The notes under the pieces are model-generated. The model was not told where the DNA came from, ran no database searches, and saw only the letters and a list, made by a program, of their open reading frames with translations. Made by a program: the position numbers and the translations under genes. Positions 1 to 8,495 of a stretch of 64,000 nt of DNA are shown one piece after another; within the stretch, counting starts at the first letter, position 1; every line of letters begins with the position of its first letter. Origin of the DNA: Candidatus Kuenenia stuttgartensis (GTDB taxonomy: Bacteria; Planctomycetota; Phycisphaerae; Phycisphaerales; SM1A02); NCBI GenBank assembly GCA_945902075.1, contig CAMDMA010000005.1, positions 62,001-126,000 of the forward strand, in the 5' to 3' direction.

Positions 1-1704
1 CTCAACGCGCCGAACATCAACCTTGCTTGGACGATGCTTGCCGCTGAAGAGTGTCACCGCCTCGGTGTGCGTCACGCGGTGGTGAGTCCTGGTTCTCGCA
101 GCGCGCCGCTCGCAGTTGCGTTTGCTCGCCACCGCGGAATCACGGTTCATATCGCGCACGATGAGCGCGGAGGTGCGTTTCTCGCGCTCGGTCTAGCCAA
201 GCAATCTGGCGTGCCTGCGGTGGCCATCATGACGAGTGGAACCGCGGTCGCGAACGCGTTGCCTGCGGTTGTCGAGGCGCGAATGACGCGCACGCCGCTC
301 CTTGTGTTTGCAGCGGACCGACCGCCAGAACTCCGCGATTGCGGCGCAAATCAAGCAATCCCACAGTCGTCACTTCTCGACGGCGCGGTGCGTTGGTCGG
401 TCGATCTTCCGTGCCCAACGCAGGATATTCCCGCTGAGTTTGTGCTCTCGACAGTCGATGAGGCGCACGCGCGCGCCTGCGGACTCGCGGGTTCGCAGGG
501 TGGGGGGGTCCATGTGAATTGGCAGTTTCGTGAGCCGCTTGCGCCCGAGGCACGGCCATGGGATGTGGGGTGGTTGTGGAGCGTCGCGCGTTGGTCGAAA
601 GATCGCGCGCGTCGGCCGTGGCGAACTTCAATCGCCGCACCTGCGAGCGAGATCGTGGTCCAGTCCGGAGTCGTCATCGCGGGACGCGCACCCGTGACGA
701 TGCGCGCATCACTCGCTCGATGGAAGGGAACGCTCCTTGCTGATGTAACAAGCGGGCTCGCGCGCGGCGGTACCGCGGGTGCGGATCTCGTCTTGCGCTC
801 CGCGTTTGATGGCGACAATCGCGCACTGCTGAAGGAGCTCGAGCCGTCTGAAATCGTTGTTGCAGGCGACGCTGTGGTCTCGAAGCGTATGCATGCGTGG
901 ATCGCGCAGCACAAGGGTCCGGTGACGGTCGTTGGCCCGGGCGACCCGCGCGTTGATCCATCACATCGCGCGAATACTGTTGTCTCCGGAGCATCGGCCT
1001 TTGTCGGCGCAGCGGGTCTTCGACCGCACCCGGCGTGGCGTCGTGCACTCACCACCGCAACACGCGCAGCGCGAAAGGCACTCGACGGCGAGCGTGTCCT
1101 ATGCGAGCCAAGTGCGCTCGCCGACACGACTGAGGCGTGTTCGGAGCATGCACATGGGACCATTTTTTACGGCAGTTCGATGCCGATTCGCGACGCAGAC
1201 TTTCTGTCGATCCATCCGCCACGCGGTTGGGATGTCGGATCGAATCGCGGTGCAAGTGGCATTGATGGGCTGGTGGCAACCGCGACCGGACACGCCCTCG
1301 CATCCGCACTACCCGTTGTGGCGTTTATTGGCGATGTGAGTGCGCTGCATGACCTCAACAGCTTGCAACTCGCATCGAAGGTGCAGACGCCGCTGGTACT
1401 TGTCGTACTCAACAACGACGGCGGTGGCATCTTCCGGTACCTGCCGATCGCGCGGCATGCGGATGTGTTTGAACAGTGCTTTGTAACGCCGCACGGACGC
1501 GCGATCGCGCCTTTCGCCAAGGCGTTTGGAATCGCGAGCGAATCGCCGACAACGCGCGCGGCAATGTCCAAGTCGGTTGCAAAGGCGTTGCGGCGTGCCG
1601 GTGCGACGCTTCTCGAGGTCACGTGTACTCGCGAGTCGAGCGAGACGATGCGGACGCGCGTCGCGACGGCTGCGATGGCGGCACTCGCGCAGGACTTTCA
1701 CTGA
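1..1704 (+). CDS. menD: 2-succinyl-5-enolpyruvyl-6-hydroxy-3-cyclohexene-1-carboxylate synthase (MenD), 5' end outside window
   Basis: Thiamine-diphosphate enzyme that joins 2-oxoglutarate to isochorismate, the first committed step of menaquinone synthesis. The reading frame is open from base 1 (LNAPNINLAWTM...), upstream of the first ATG at 34, and MenD proteins normally begin with a similar N-x-x-WA stretch, so the true start lies at or just before the window edge. Visible signatures are SPGSRSAPL and HDERGGAFLALGLAK near the N-terminus (the Glu of DER is the expected ThDP-activating residue) and the C-terminal ThDP/Mg motif GDVSALHDLNS followed by NNDGGGIF. About 567 residues are visible, close to full family length. 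It is the first visible gene of a six-gene men operon; its TGA overlaps the ATG of menH (TGATG-type overlap). Confidence 0.93.
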   Translation, partial: LNAPNINLAWTMLAAEECHRLGVRHAVVSPGSRSAPLAVAFARHRGITVHIAHDERGGAFLALGLAKQSGVPAVAIMTSGTAVANALPAVVEARMTRTPLLVFAADRPPELRDCGANQAIPQSSLLDGAVRWSVDLPCPTQDIPAEFVLSTVDEAHARACGLAGSQGGGVHVNWQFREPLAPEARPWDVGWLWSVARWSKDRARRPWRTSIAAPASEIVVQSGVVIAGRAPVTMRASLARWKGTLLADVTSGLARGGTAGADLVLRSAFDGDNRALLKELEPSEIVVAGDAVVSKRMHAWIAQHKGPVTVVGPGDPRVDPSHRANTVVSGASAFVGAAGLRPHPAWRRALTTATRAARKALDGERVLCEPSALADTTEACSEHAHGTIFYGSSMPIRDADFLSIHPPRGWDVGSNRGASGIDGLVATATGHALASALPVVAFIGDVSALHDLNSLQLASKVQTPLVLVVLNNDGGGIFRYLPIARHADVFEQCFVTPHGRAIAPFAKAFGIASESPTTRAAMSKSVAKALRRAGATLLEVTCTRESSETMRTRVATAAMAALAQDFH

Positions 1705-2456
1705 TGGCAGTAGCTCGAGTCACGCTACTCCACGGCTTTCTCGGTTCACCCGCTGACTGGGCCGATGTGCTCGGCCATCTCGCAGCCGAGATTACATGTG
1801 ACTGTGTGGCACTCGCCGAGCTTGGTTGCACCTCGATAGATGAAGCCTCCCGACAGCTTGCGACGCGACTCGAACGCTCGCCATGTGATCTGTTGGTGGG
1901 GTACTCGCTTGGCGGTCGAATCGCACTTGATCTTGCCGCCACGCGCCCTGCGCTCGTTCCGCGACTCGCCTTGTTTGCGGCGGGAATGGGGATCGAGGAC
2001 GCAGCCGAACGAACGGCCCGTGCCGCGGAGGACGATCGTCGGGCGGAAGAACTGCGTGCCAACGGTCTCGAGCAATTTGTCGACGCGTGGTATGCGATGG
2101 CGCTCTTCCGAGAATTTCGCGCATCTCCTGCCTTTGCCGTGACGCGTGCCCGGCGCCTCGCAGGCGACGCAGAATTTTGGGCACGCTGTGTATCCGGGTG
2201 CTCCGCTGGTCGTGCGCGCCCGCGTTGGGACGCACTTCCCGGGCTTGCGTCGCGCACGGTCTTGGTCGTGGGCGAACGCGACGAGCGATATGCTGCCGCA
2301 TCCGAGCGGGCAGCGCGCGTCGCGCCGGGAATTCGCGTCATGACTCTTCTCGCAGCGGGCCACGCGCTCCCGCTTGAATCGCCGGCGCATTGTGCGCGCA
2401 TTATCGAAGAGGCGGTTCTCGCGCCAATTCGACAGTTACCAGGAGATTTCGCATGA
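1704..2456 (+). CDS. menH: alpha/beta hydrolase, probable SHCHC synthase (MenH)
   Basis: Predicted to eliminate pyruvate from the MenD product to give 2-succinyl-6-hydroxy-2,4-cyclohexadiene-1-carboxylate. The 250-residue protein has the alpha/beta-hydrolase features expected: an oxyanion LLHGFLGSP near the N-terminus, the nucleophile elbow GYSLGG (Ser about residue 68), an acidic ERDERY and a catalytic His in AGHALPLE. The start is the ATG at 1704, which overlaps the menD stop; a longer frame extends upstream inside menD but has no support. Position between menD and menB makes the MenH assignment much stronger than the fold alone would. The end overlaps the start of menB by four bases (ATGA). 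Confidence 0.85.
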   Translation: MAVARVTLLHGFLGSPADWADVLGHLAAEITCDCVALAELGCTSIDEASRQLATRLERSPCDLLVGYSLGGRIALDLAATRPALVPRLALFAAGMGIEDAAERTARAAEDDRRAEELRANGLEQFVDAWYAMALFREFRASPAFAVTRARRLAGDAEFWARCVSGCSAGRARPRWDALPGLASRTVLVVGERDERYAAASERAARVAPGIRVMTLLAAGHALPLESPAHCARIIEEAVLAPIRQLPGDFA

Positions 2457-3346
2457 GCCCTTCTTCAAACTCCACCGCATCTCCGTCTCACAAGCCAACA
2501 ACCGAGACCACGGAGAAGATTCGTCCTGCACTGGATTGGCAGCCAGTTGCGATGGCCTCTTCATTCGCCGAGGTGCGCTACCACAAGGCTGAGCGCATCG
2601 CAAAAATCTCGATCAACCGACCGGAAGTGCGCAACTCGTTCACGCCGCGGACGGTCGAGGAAATGCGGGCTGCACTCCTCGACGCAAAGCAGGATCGAGA
2701 AACTGGCGTGGTCATTCTCACAGGCGAGGGAGAGCGAGCGTTTTGTGCGGGCGGTGACCAGCGCGTGCGAGGGCATGCGGGATACCGCTCGGAGGCTGGC
2801 GACGAGATGCTCAACGTGCTCGATTTTCAGCGGGAGATCCGCACCTGTCCGAAGCCAGTGGTGGCCATGGTCGCCGGTTGGTCGATCGGCGGCGGTCATG
2901 TCTTACACATGATGTGCGACCTCACGATTGCAGCGGAAAACGCCCGCTTTGGCCAAGTCGGCCCGAGGATGGGTAGCTTTGATGGAGGCTACGGCGCGAG
3001 CTATATGGCGCGCATCATTGGCCAGAAGCGTGCGAGAGAGATGTGGTTCCTCTGCCGCAGTTACTCCGCGCAAGAAGCCCTCGACATGGGGTTGGTCAAT
3101 ACCGTTGTTCCGGTATCAAGACTCGAGGAAGAGACCGTTGCGTGGTGCCGCGAAATGCTCGCAAACTCGCCGACTGCGATTCGTGCACTCAAGGCTGCGC
3201 TCAACGCCGACTGTGATGGACAGGCGGGTCTACAGGAACTCTCCGGTATCGCGACGATGCTCTACTACATGTCCGACGAAGCAAAGGAAGGTCGGAATGC
3301 GCAACTTGAGAAGCGCGCTGCCGACTTCAGGAAACACGCGCCGTGA
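2453..3346 (+). CDS. menB: 1,4-dihydroxy-2-naphthoyl-CoA synthase (MenB)
   Basis: Crotonase-fold enzyme that closes o-succinylbenzoyl-CoA into the naphthoate ring. The start is fixed by an AGGAG ribosome site at 2441-2445 and an ATGA overlap with the menH stop. The 297-residue protein carries the MenB hallmarks: FCAGGDQ, the oxyanion loop [24 protein letters not shown] with the Asp that is catalytic in many MenB enzymes, and the C-terminal [13 protein letters not shown]. It has a hydrophilic N-terminal extension of about 40 residues before the crotonase core, which is somewhat longer than usual. The gene ends in a GTGA overlap with menA. Confidence 0.95.
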   Translation: MSPSSNSTASPSHKPTTETTEKIRPALDWQPVAMASSFAEVRYHKAERIAKISINRPEVRNSFTPRTVEEMRAALLDAKQDRETGVVILTGEGERAFCAGGDQRVRGHAGYRSEAGDEMLNVLDFQREIRTCPKPVVAMVAGWSIGGGHVLHMMCDLTIAAENARFGQVGPRMGSFDGGYGASYMARIIGQKRAREMWFLCRSYSAQEALDMGLVNTVVPVSRLEEETVAWCREMLANSPTAIRALKAALNADCDGQAGLQELSGIATMLYYMSDEAKEGRNAQLEKRAADFRKHAP

Positions 3347-4224
3347 ATGTATGGCTCGCCGCGATGCGGCCGAAGACCCTCGGTGCGTCACTGTGTCCAG
3401 TGCTGATGGGGGGTGCGCTCGCCGCGCATGACGGTGTATTTTCGCTGATGCCGGTGGTGGCCGCGTTCGTGGGTGCGTGTCTGCTCCAGATCGCGAGCAA
3501 CTTTGCCAACGACCTCTTCGACGGGCTGCGTGGGACCGACTCCGTTGCGCGGCTCGGTCCACAGCGTGCTGTCGGGAGCGGGTTGGTTTCGGCGCGTGCG
3601 ATGGCGATCGCACTTGGACTCGCGCTCGCGCTCGCTGCGATCCCCGCGGGCTACCTCGCCTTGCACTCCGGTGCAGCGTTCGCGTGGATCGGTTTGGTCG
3701 GGGCGATTGCCGCAGTCGGATACACGGCACCACCGCTGTCGCTTGCCTATCGCGGTCTCGGAGACATCTTTGTCTTTCTGTTTTTCGGTCCACTCGCTGT
3801 CGCAGGGACGCGTGCGGCCTGTGACGGACAGTGGACCAGTGTGGCGCTTGTGTGCGGGCTCGCGCCCGGGGCGATCGGCGTCTGTCTTCTCGCGACCAAC
3901 AATCTCCGCGATCGCGTCGGTGATGCCGCAAGCGGTAAGCGGACGCTTGCAGTGCGCTTCGGCGAGCAATTTGCGCGGTGGCAAATCAGCGCGTGCTACT
4001 GGCTTGCATTCGTGCTACCCATTTTGGCGCCGTTTGTGTTCGGGCTTCCGCGTGGCGTGATGCTTGCAACATTGGTTGCGATTCCGCTCGATGCCGCTAG
4101 GCCGATCTTCAGAGGACGCGACGGCGCGGAACTCAACCGAAGTCTCGCCATGTTTGGTGCGTTGCTCTACGTGTACGGAGTCGCGTTTGCGATTGGAATG
4201 CAGTTCAACTGGGGGAACACATGA
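3343..4224 (+). CDS. menA: 1,4-dihydroxy-2-naphthoate prenyltransferase (MenA)
   Basis: Membrane UbiA-family prenyltransferase that attaches the polyprenyl tail to DHNA, giving demethylmenaquinone. The 293-residue protein is strongly hydrophobic with about eight or nine predicted membrane segments. The first Asp-rich motif is [14 protein letters not shown] and the second is [22 protein letters not shown], both as in MenA. The start is a GTG at 3343 that overlaps the menB stop (GTGA); the protein then begins [13 protein letters not shown], which matches the usual N-terminus of the family. Its end overlaps menC by ATGA, implying translational coupling. Confidence 0.93.
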   Translation: MNVWLAAMRPKTLGASLCPVLMGGALAAHDGVFSLMPVVAAFVGACLLQIASNFANDLFDGLRGTDSVARLGPQRAVGSGLVSARAMAIALGLALALAAIPAGYLALHSGAAFAWIGLVGAIAAVGYTAPPLSLAYRGLGDIFVFLFFGPLAVAGTRAACDGQWTSVALVCGLAPGAIGVCLLATNNLRDRVGDAASGKRTLAVRFGEQFARWQISACYWLAFVLPILAPFVFGLPRGVMLATLVAIPLDAARPIFRGRDGAELNRSLAMFGALLYVYGVAFAIGMQFNWGNT

Positions 4225-5201
4225 GCGCAGAAATCTTGCGGGTTTCGCTTGGAATTCGGCCCGAATCACAACGGATCGTTGGTGTTTCTACGCGCGAGGC
4301 GATCTTCTTGCGTGTGGCCGATGGCGCGCGGGTTGGTTTCGGAGAGTGCGCGCCGCTTCCCGGGTTGCACACAGAAAGTGTTGACGACTGCATGGAGGCG
4401 ATCGAGGAATGGAGCGACGGATTACGAGAGCTCCACGAACTTCCGCCATCCGCAGCATTCGCCGCTTCGTGCGCATTGGCGATGGTGGACGGCTTTGGAA
4501 TGCATGTGTGTGCACCAGTGCAAGTGGCTTCTTTCTTTGCGGGTACTGCGTCGGAACTTGACGATGGCGCAGTTGCGTCGCTCTTCGACGCACCGGTGGT
4601 GAAACTCAAGATCGGTCGCGCCTCTGAATCAGACGATCGTGCGTTGCTTCTTCGCGCACTCGCCGCGCTTCCGAATGCGAGATTCCGTATCGACGGAAAT
4701 CGCAGGCTTACGCTTCGCGAGTGTGTTGCGCGTATGCGCGGCCTCGACGCTGCGCGGTTTGAATACCTTGAGGAACCGCTTCGCGATCCGCTCCAACTTC
4801 CCGAACTTTCCCGCGTGACGGGTATCGATATCGCGCTTGACGAATCGGTTGCCGACGACAGCGATCATGGCGCCGAAATTCGCGAGTCGCTCGCGCGCGA
4901 GGAATGCGTGGTTGCGTGGGTACTGCGCATGTCGGCGCTCGGAGCGCTCGATGCGATTTCTGCGCACGCGGCTGACGCAGCGCACCATGGCGTCGAGATT
5001 GTTTTATCGACGGCGTACGAGAGTTCGTTCACGCTGCGCATTGCGCAGCATCTTGCGGGCACACTCCCGAATGCGCGCCGAGCGCACGGGATCGGGACGG
5101 CTTCGCTGCTACAGGAGGATTCGTGCGCACCAGCTATTCCCATGCGCGGCATCCTCGAGGGCGCTCCACTCCCGGTTCCGTTTGCAGAGGCGTGGGACTG
5201 A
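4221..5201 (+). CDS. menC: o-succinylbenzoate synthase (MenC)
   Basis: Enolase-superfamily dehydratase that converts SHCHC to o-succinylbenzoate. In 326 residues the catalytic array is recognisable: VKLKIG (KxK, the second Lys being the general base), RIDGNR (metal Asp), FEYLEEP (metal Glu) and IALDES (metal Asp). The C-terminal catalytic lysine, normally in a (V/I)-(L/I)-K-P motif, is replaced: this protein has WVLRMSALGAL, so Lys becomes Arg and the Pro becomes Met. This is visible directly by ungapped alignment with remembered E. coli MenC. The rest of the enzyme looks intact and it sits in the right operon, so I keep the name. ATG at 4221 overlaps the menA stop; the end overlaps menE. Confidence 0.85.
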   Translation: MSAEILRVSLGIRPESQRIVGVSTREAIFLRVADGARVGFGECAPLPGLHTESVDDCMEAIEEWSDGLRELHELPPSAAFAASCALAMVDGFGMHVCAPVQVASFFAGTASELDDGAVASLFDAPVVKLKIGRASESDDRALLLRALAALPNARFRIDGNRRLTLRECVARMRGLDAARFEYLEEPLRDPLQLPELSRVTGIDIALDESVADDSDHGAEIRESLAREECVVAWVLRMSALGALDAISAHAADAAHHGVEIVLSTAYESSFTLRIAQHLAGTLPNARRAHGIGTASLLQEDSCAPAIPMRGILEGAPLPVPFAEAWD

Positions 5202-6355
5202 TGCGCGCCGAAGTCGTCGTCGTCGACGTGGAGCCGGGCGAGGACTCGACTGCTGCGTTCGTGGCGGCGTGGTCGCGCGACGCCCGCGTACTACCGATCG
5301 CGCGTTCGATGCCGTGCGTTACGAAGGCGGCGATTCTCGCGCGCATACAACAACTTCGCGTAGAGCCTTCCGCTGGTCTCATTCTTGCGACAAGCGGCTC
5401 GTCCGGAGTTCCACGACTCATCGATCTCTCGCTCGAGGCGATGCGTGCGAGTGCCGAACTCGGTGCGCGCGTGATTCCATTTGGGCAAGGCGATGTATGG
5501 CATGCATCGCTTGCGCCGACGCATATTGGTGGCGTGATGATTCTGATGCGCGCGCATTTCCTCGGGGGATCCGTGCGGTTTTCCTCACAGCCGCGCGTCT
5601 GGAGCGACCTTGAAGGTTCGACACATGTCTCGCTCGTCGCAGCACAACTTGCGCGACTCCTCGACGACCCTTCCCCGATTCCACGCTCTCTCAAGGCGAT
5701 CATGCTTGGCGGCGGTCCGAGCGCGCAAGTGCTCCACGATGCCGCGGTGTCGCGCGGGTTGCCGCTCTATTCGTCCTACGGAATGACGGAAACATCGTCG
5801 CAAGTCGCCACTGGTCGCCGCATGGTTGGCGACCCGGCGACGCTTGCAGGTCCGGCGCTTGCGGGTATCGAAATCTCAATCAACGAGAGAAACAGAGAGA
5901 TTCTTATCGACGGCCCAACGCTCGCCCGCGGCGAGTTTGTCGATGGCGAACTCGTTTCACTCTCTCGACCGTTTGCAACGCGCGATGCGGGATTCATCGA
6001 TGAATTGGGTCGGCTGCATGTCATCGGCCGCCTCGATGCGATGTTCATTTCGGGAGGGCGAAACATTCATCCCGAGTCCATCGAGCGCGCACTCGGCGAA
6101 CTCGCGTGCATTCGCGCAGCATGCGTCGTTGGCGTGCCACATGCGAAGTGGGGGATGCGACCTGTGGCGTTCATCGATTTTGCGTCGACGCCCACCGAGA
6201 CACTGACGGCGCTCCTTCGGGATCGGCTTGATTCGTACCTGATTCCTGACGCGTTCTTCGTCATGCCGCCTGATGAGGCAGCGCGGATGAAGGCTTCTCG
6301 CGCGGCCTTGTCGGAGCGCCTGGCGGCAGGGGAGAAGTTCGAGGTCGTCACCTGA
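5201..6355 (+). CDS. menE: o-succinylbenzoate-CoA ligase (MenE)
   Basis: Acyl-adenylate-forming (ANL) ligase that activates o-succinylbenzoate with ATP and CoA. The ATG at 5201 overlaps the menC TGA; a longer frame from 5123 lies inside menC. At 384 residues it is compact, as bacterial MenE proteins can be. Visible motifs are the P-loop ATSGSSGVPR, YGMTET, RDAGFID and the hinge GRLDAMFISGGRNIHP, with a likely catalytic C-terminal Lys in RMKASR. It closes the operon, which therefore encodes every step from isochorismate to demethylmenaquinone except DHNA-CoA hydrolysis; no menG methyltransferase or menF is in view. Confidence 0.92.
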   Translation: MRAEVVVVDVEPGEDSTAAFVAAWSRDARVLPIARSMPCVTKAAILARIQQLRVEPSAGLILATSGSSGVPRLIDLSLEAMRASAELGARVIPFGQGDVWHASLAPTHIGGVMILMRAHFLGGSVRFSSQPRVWSDLEGSTHVSLVAAQLARLLDDPSPIPRSLKAIMLGGGPSAQVLHDAAVSRGLPLYSSYGMTETSSQVATGRRMVGDPATLAGPALAGIEISINERNREILIDGPTLARGEFVDGELVSLSRPFATRDAGFIDELGRLHVIGRLDAMFISGGRNIHPESIERALGELACIRAACVVGVPHAKWGMRPVAFIDFASTPTETLTALLRDRLDSYLIPDAFFVMPPDEAARMKASRAALSERLAAGEKFEVVT

Positions 6356-6381
6356 CTTTCGCCGGATCGAATTTTTGATTC

Positions 6382-6813
6382 TTAGCGGAGTGAAGTGAGA
6401 TCCTGCTGCGTGCGTTCAATCCAGGTGCGCAGTGTGACCGGGATTTCAATCGAGGTGCCAGCCTTTGGGTCGATCGCAACGCGCTTGACGCGAACGGCAA
6501 CAGCCTCAGCTTCACCGAGCGAAAATCGCCAAGAAAGCGTGTATCCGCTCCGACCGACCTCAATCCCGAGAATGCGCACGGTGAGTCGGTCACCGACGCG
6601 CACCGGAAGTCGATAGTCGCCCTCGCAGTGGACGATCGGGGTCGGCGCGAGGGTGCCATCGAGCATCTGCCGAACACTCATCCCACCGAGTTCGAGCCAA
6701 CGCTCGAAAAGCTCCTCTTCGATCTCGAATGCCTTTGGATAAAACATCACTCCAGCGGCGTCGGTGTGCGAGAGACGAACGACGAAATGCTCGGTGAATT
6801 CATGCGCTTTCAT
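6382..6813 (-). CDS. 4-HBT-type hotdog thioesterase, possible DHNA-CoA thioesterase
   Basis: A 143-residue single-hotdog protein of the 4-hydroxybenzoyl-CoA thioesterase family. The signature SHTDAAGVMFYPKAFE contains the catalytic Asp in the HxDAAG context, and the rest (EGDYRLPVRVGDRL) fits the fold. The start chosen is the ATG at 6813 (MKAHEFTEHF); the longer frame to 6975 overlaps the neighbouring divergent gene. It lies 26 bases past menE on the opposite strand. The men operon lacks a DHNA-CoA thioesterase, and cyanobacterial and plant DHNA-CoA thioesterases belong to this family, so I infer that this may be that enzyme. The family placement is solid; the substrate is inference. Confidence 0.7.
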   Translation of the reverse strand: MKAHEFTEHFVVRLSHTDAAGVMFYPKAFEIEEELFERWLELGGMSVRQMLDGTLAPTPIVHCEGDYRLPVRVGDRLTVRILGIEVGRSGYTLSWRFSLGEAEAVAVRVKRVAIDPKAGTSIEIPVTLRTWIERTQQDLTSLR

Positions 6814-6893
6814 GCGCGCAGGATACGACGCGTTGCTTTGGCGTACCGCGCATCGCTGATCTCGGGTACAAATCCGGCTTGGAGACCAACCCC

Positions 6894-7676
6894 ATGCGAA
6901 ACTGCACACTCTGCCCGGTTCTTTCTGTCCTCGCCCTCGTCGCCGTCCCAACAGTTCTTCTCGTTGCAGCAGCACCCGTTGCGCAACAGGCGAAGCCCGA
7001 GTCGACGAAGGAATGGGCCGTGCATGATGTCAACCGACCGCAGCCAGCGATGGTTGCGACGCCCGCGGGTAAGGCTCCGAGCGATGCGATCGTGCTCTTC
7101 GACGGCACCGACATGTCGAAGTGGACCGGCAACAGAGGCGAGGCCAAGTGGACGGTGAAGGACGGCGCATTCCATGTGGCCGCTGGAACGGGCAACATTC
7201 GAACCAAGGAGGGCTTTGGCTCTTGTCAGATCCACATTGAGTGGATGATTCCTGCGACCTGCACCTGCGAGGGCCAGAAGGGCTGCAACAGCGGAATCTT
7301 CTTTATGGATCGCTACGAGCTTCAGATCATCGGTTCGAACCCAAACAAGACGTATGTTGACGGTATGGCGGGCGCGATGTACGGCCAGTATCCGCCGCTC
7401 GTGAATGCGTGCCGTCCGAACGGCGAGTGGAACACCTATGACGTGATCTTCCACGCGCCAGTCTTCAAGAAGGACGGCGCGTTGGAGAAGGCCGGTTCGA
7501 TGACGGTGTTCTTTAACGGCGTCCTTGTGCAGGACAACTCTGAAATTTGGGGCGCGACTGCGCACGCCGCGAAGGGGACGTATTCCGCCCATGAGGCAAA
7601 GTTGCCGATTGGCCTGCAGGATCACGGCGATCCGCTGATGTTCCGAAACGTCTGGGTGCGTCCGCTCGCGCAGTGA
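6894..7676 (+). CDS. secreted DUF1080 (3-keto-disaccharide hydrolase-like) protein
   Basis: A 260-residue protein with an N-terminal signal peptide (LALVAVPTVLLVAAAP) and a single DUF1080 / 3-keto-disaccharide hydrolase domain, a concanavalin-like beta-sandwich abundant in planctomycetes. Typical strings are IVLFDGTDMSKWTG, GNIRTKEGFGSCQIHIEW, NSGIFFMDRYELQI and the closing MFRNVWVRPL. A GGAG at 6881-6884 supports the ATG at 6894 rather than the TTG at 6879. A TACAAA box at 6867 may be its promoter. Some relatives act on 3-keto-glycosides; activity here is not shown by the sequence. Confidence 0.82.
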   Translation: MRNCTLCPVLSVLALVAVPTVLLVAAAPVAQQAKPESTKEWAVHDVNRPQPAMVATPAGKAPSDAIVLFDGTDMSKWTGNRGEAKWTVKDGAFHVAAGTGNIRTKEGFGSCQIHIEWMIPATCTCEGQKGCNSGIFFMDRYELQIIGSNPNKTYVDGMAGAMYGQYPPLVNACRPNGEWNTYDVIFHAPVFKKDGALEKAGSMTVFFNGVLVQDNSEIWGATAHAAKGTYSAHEAKLPIGLQDHGDPLMFRNVWVRPLAQ

Positions 7677-7703
7677 GCGCAGTGGCAATTGCTCGGAAAC
7701 AGA

Positions 7704-7955
7704 ATGGGCTTCACTTTTCGCAAATCAGTGGGCGTTGGTCCGTTTCGCGTCAACCTGTCGAAGTCTGGCGTTGGCTGGTCGGTCGGCGGGCGCGGCTTTC
7801 GCACCGGGACGAGCGCACGTGGTCGTCGATACAGCACATTCTCGCTTCCCGGAACGGGTGTGGGATACCGTTCATCACGCGGCTGCCTTGTTGCGGTTGC
7901 GATTCCGGTCGTAGTGGGAATGGTTCTCACTGCGGTTGCTGAAGTATTGGTCTGA
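7704..7955 (+). CDS. DUF4236 small membrane protein
   Basis: An 83-residue protein whose first 55 residues match DUF4236: MGFTFRKSV, RVNLSKSGVGWSVGGRGF, then SLPGTGVGYR. A hydrophobic C-terminal segment (CLVAVAIPVVVGMVLTAV) probably anchors it in the membrane. The ATG at 7704 begins exactly where the domain does; an upstream TTG at 7689 is less likely. No function is established for the family. It lies 27 bases after the DUF1080 gene and could be cotranscribed. Confidence 0.75.
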   Translation: MGFTFRKSVGVGPFRVNLSKSGVGWSVGGRGFRTGTSARGRRYSTFSLPGTGVGYRSSRGCLVAVAIPVVVGMVLTAVAEVLV

Positions 7956-8019
7956 AGGCATCGACCAAACACCACCGATGGGGTGTTGCGCACACGGCTC
8001 GAGAGAACCGAGGACTCCT

Positions 8020-8337
8020 ATGACGGTCGTCGAAACCATTCGATGGAAACGGACGCTGAGGACGGCTTCAAGCGAGCGCCTACTCGGGCTGATTGGCGAG
8101 CGTGATGCGGTCGCGGTCGACCTGCACTTTTTGAGCGATGGAACAGCGGCAGGCACGGTCACGGTGCTCGACGGTGGGGGAATCGCGGAACGCGAGATTC
8201 CCGCGCTCCTCGAGCGGATCGATGAGGATTTTCTTCCGGGAATTGATCTCGACGAGCGCCACGGTCGAGGCGGAGTCCACTTCACGGTGGTGTTCGCGCG
8301 CAGTGCAGAAAACTTTGAAAGTGCGCAGCGAACGTAA
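8020..8337 (+). CDS. hypothetical protein, 105 residues
   Basis: I do not recognise this protein. It starts at the ATG at 8020, preceded by GAGGA at 8010-8014 at a good distance, which supports it as a real gene. The sequence MTVVETIRWKRTLRTA... is charged, has no membrane segment or signal peptide, and alternates hydrophobic and polar residues in a way that suggests a small alpha/beta cytosolic domain (AVAVDLHFLSDGTAAGTVTVL). It follows the DUF4236 gene by 64 bases on the same strand. Confidence 0.5.
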   Translation: MTVVETIRWKRTLRTASSERLLGLIGERDAVAVDLHFLSDGTAAGTVTVLDGGGIAEREIPALLERIDEDFLPGIDLDERHGRGGVHFTVVFARSAENFESAQRT

Positions 8338-8402
8338 GCACTTCGTTTGCGGACGCGGAAAGGTTTTTCTCCTCGTGACCCCTCGTTTCTGACGATTTCG
8401 AA

Positions 8403-8431
8403 TTGGCCTCGGTCGGATGCCGCTGTAGACT
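8403..8431 (+). promoter_or_regulatory. putative sigma70-type promoter of the GH13 gene
   Basis: TTGGCC at 8403-8408 and TAGACT at 8426-8431 are separated by 17 bases, a good -35/-10 pair, 64 bases before the GH13 start codon. Confidence 0.5.
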
Positions 8432-8495
8432 CGAGACGCTGTTCCGGGAACCGCGTTGGTCTTGGAGCAGCCGTGGTCAATCCCCGGACGAACAC

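Noticed and set aside
351-1163. Long minus-strand open frames inside menD
   Set aside because: They are antisense shadows of a GC-rich coding gene with strong MenD motifs.
1619-2401. 260-codon minus-strand open frame over menH
   Set aside because: Ser/Arg/Ala-rich antisense shadow of a well-supported hydrolase gene.
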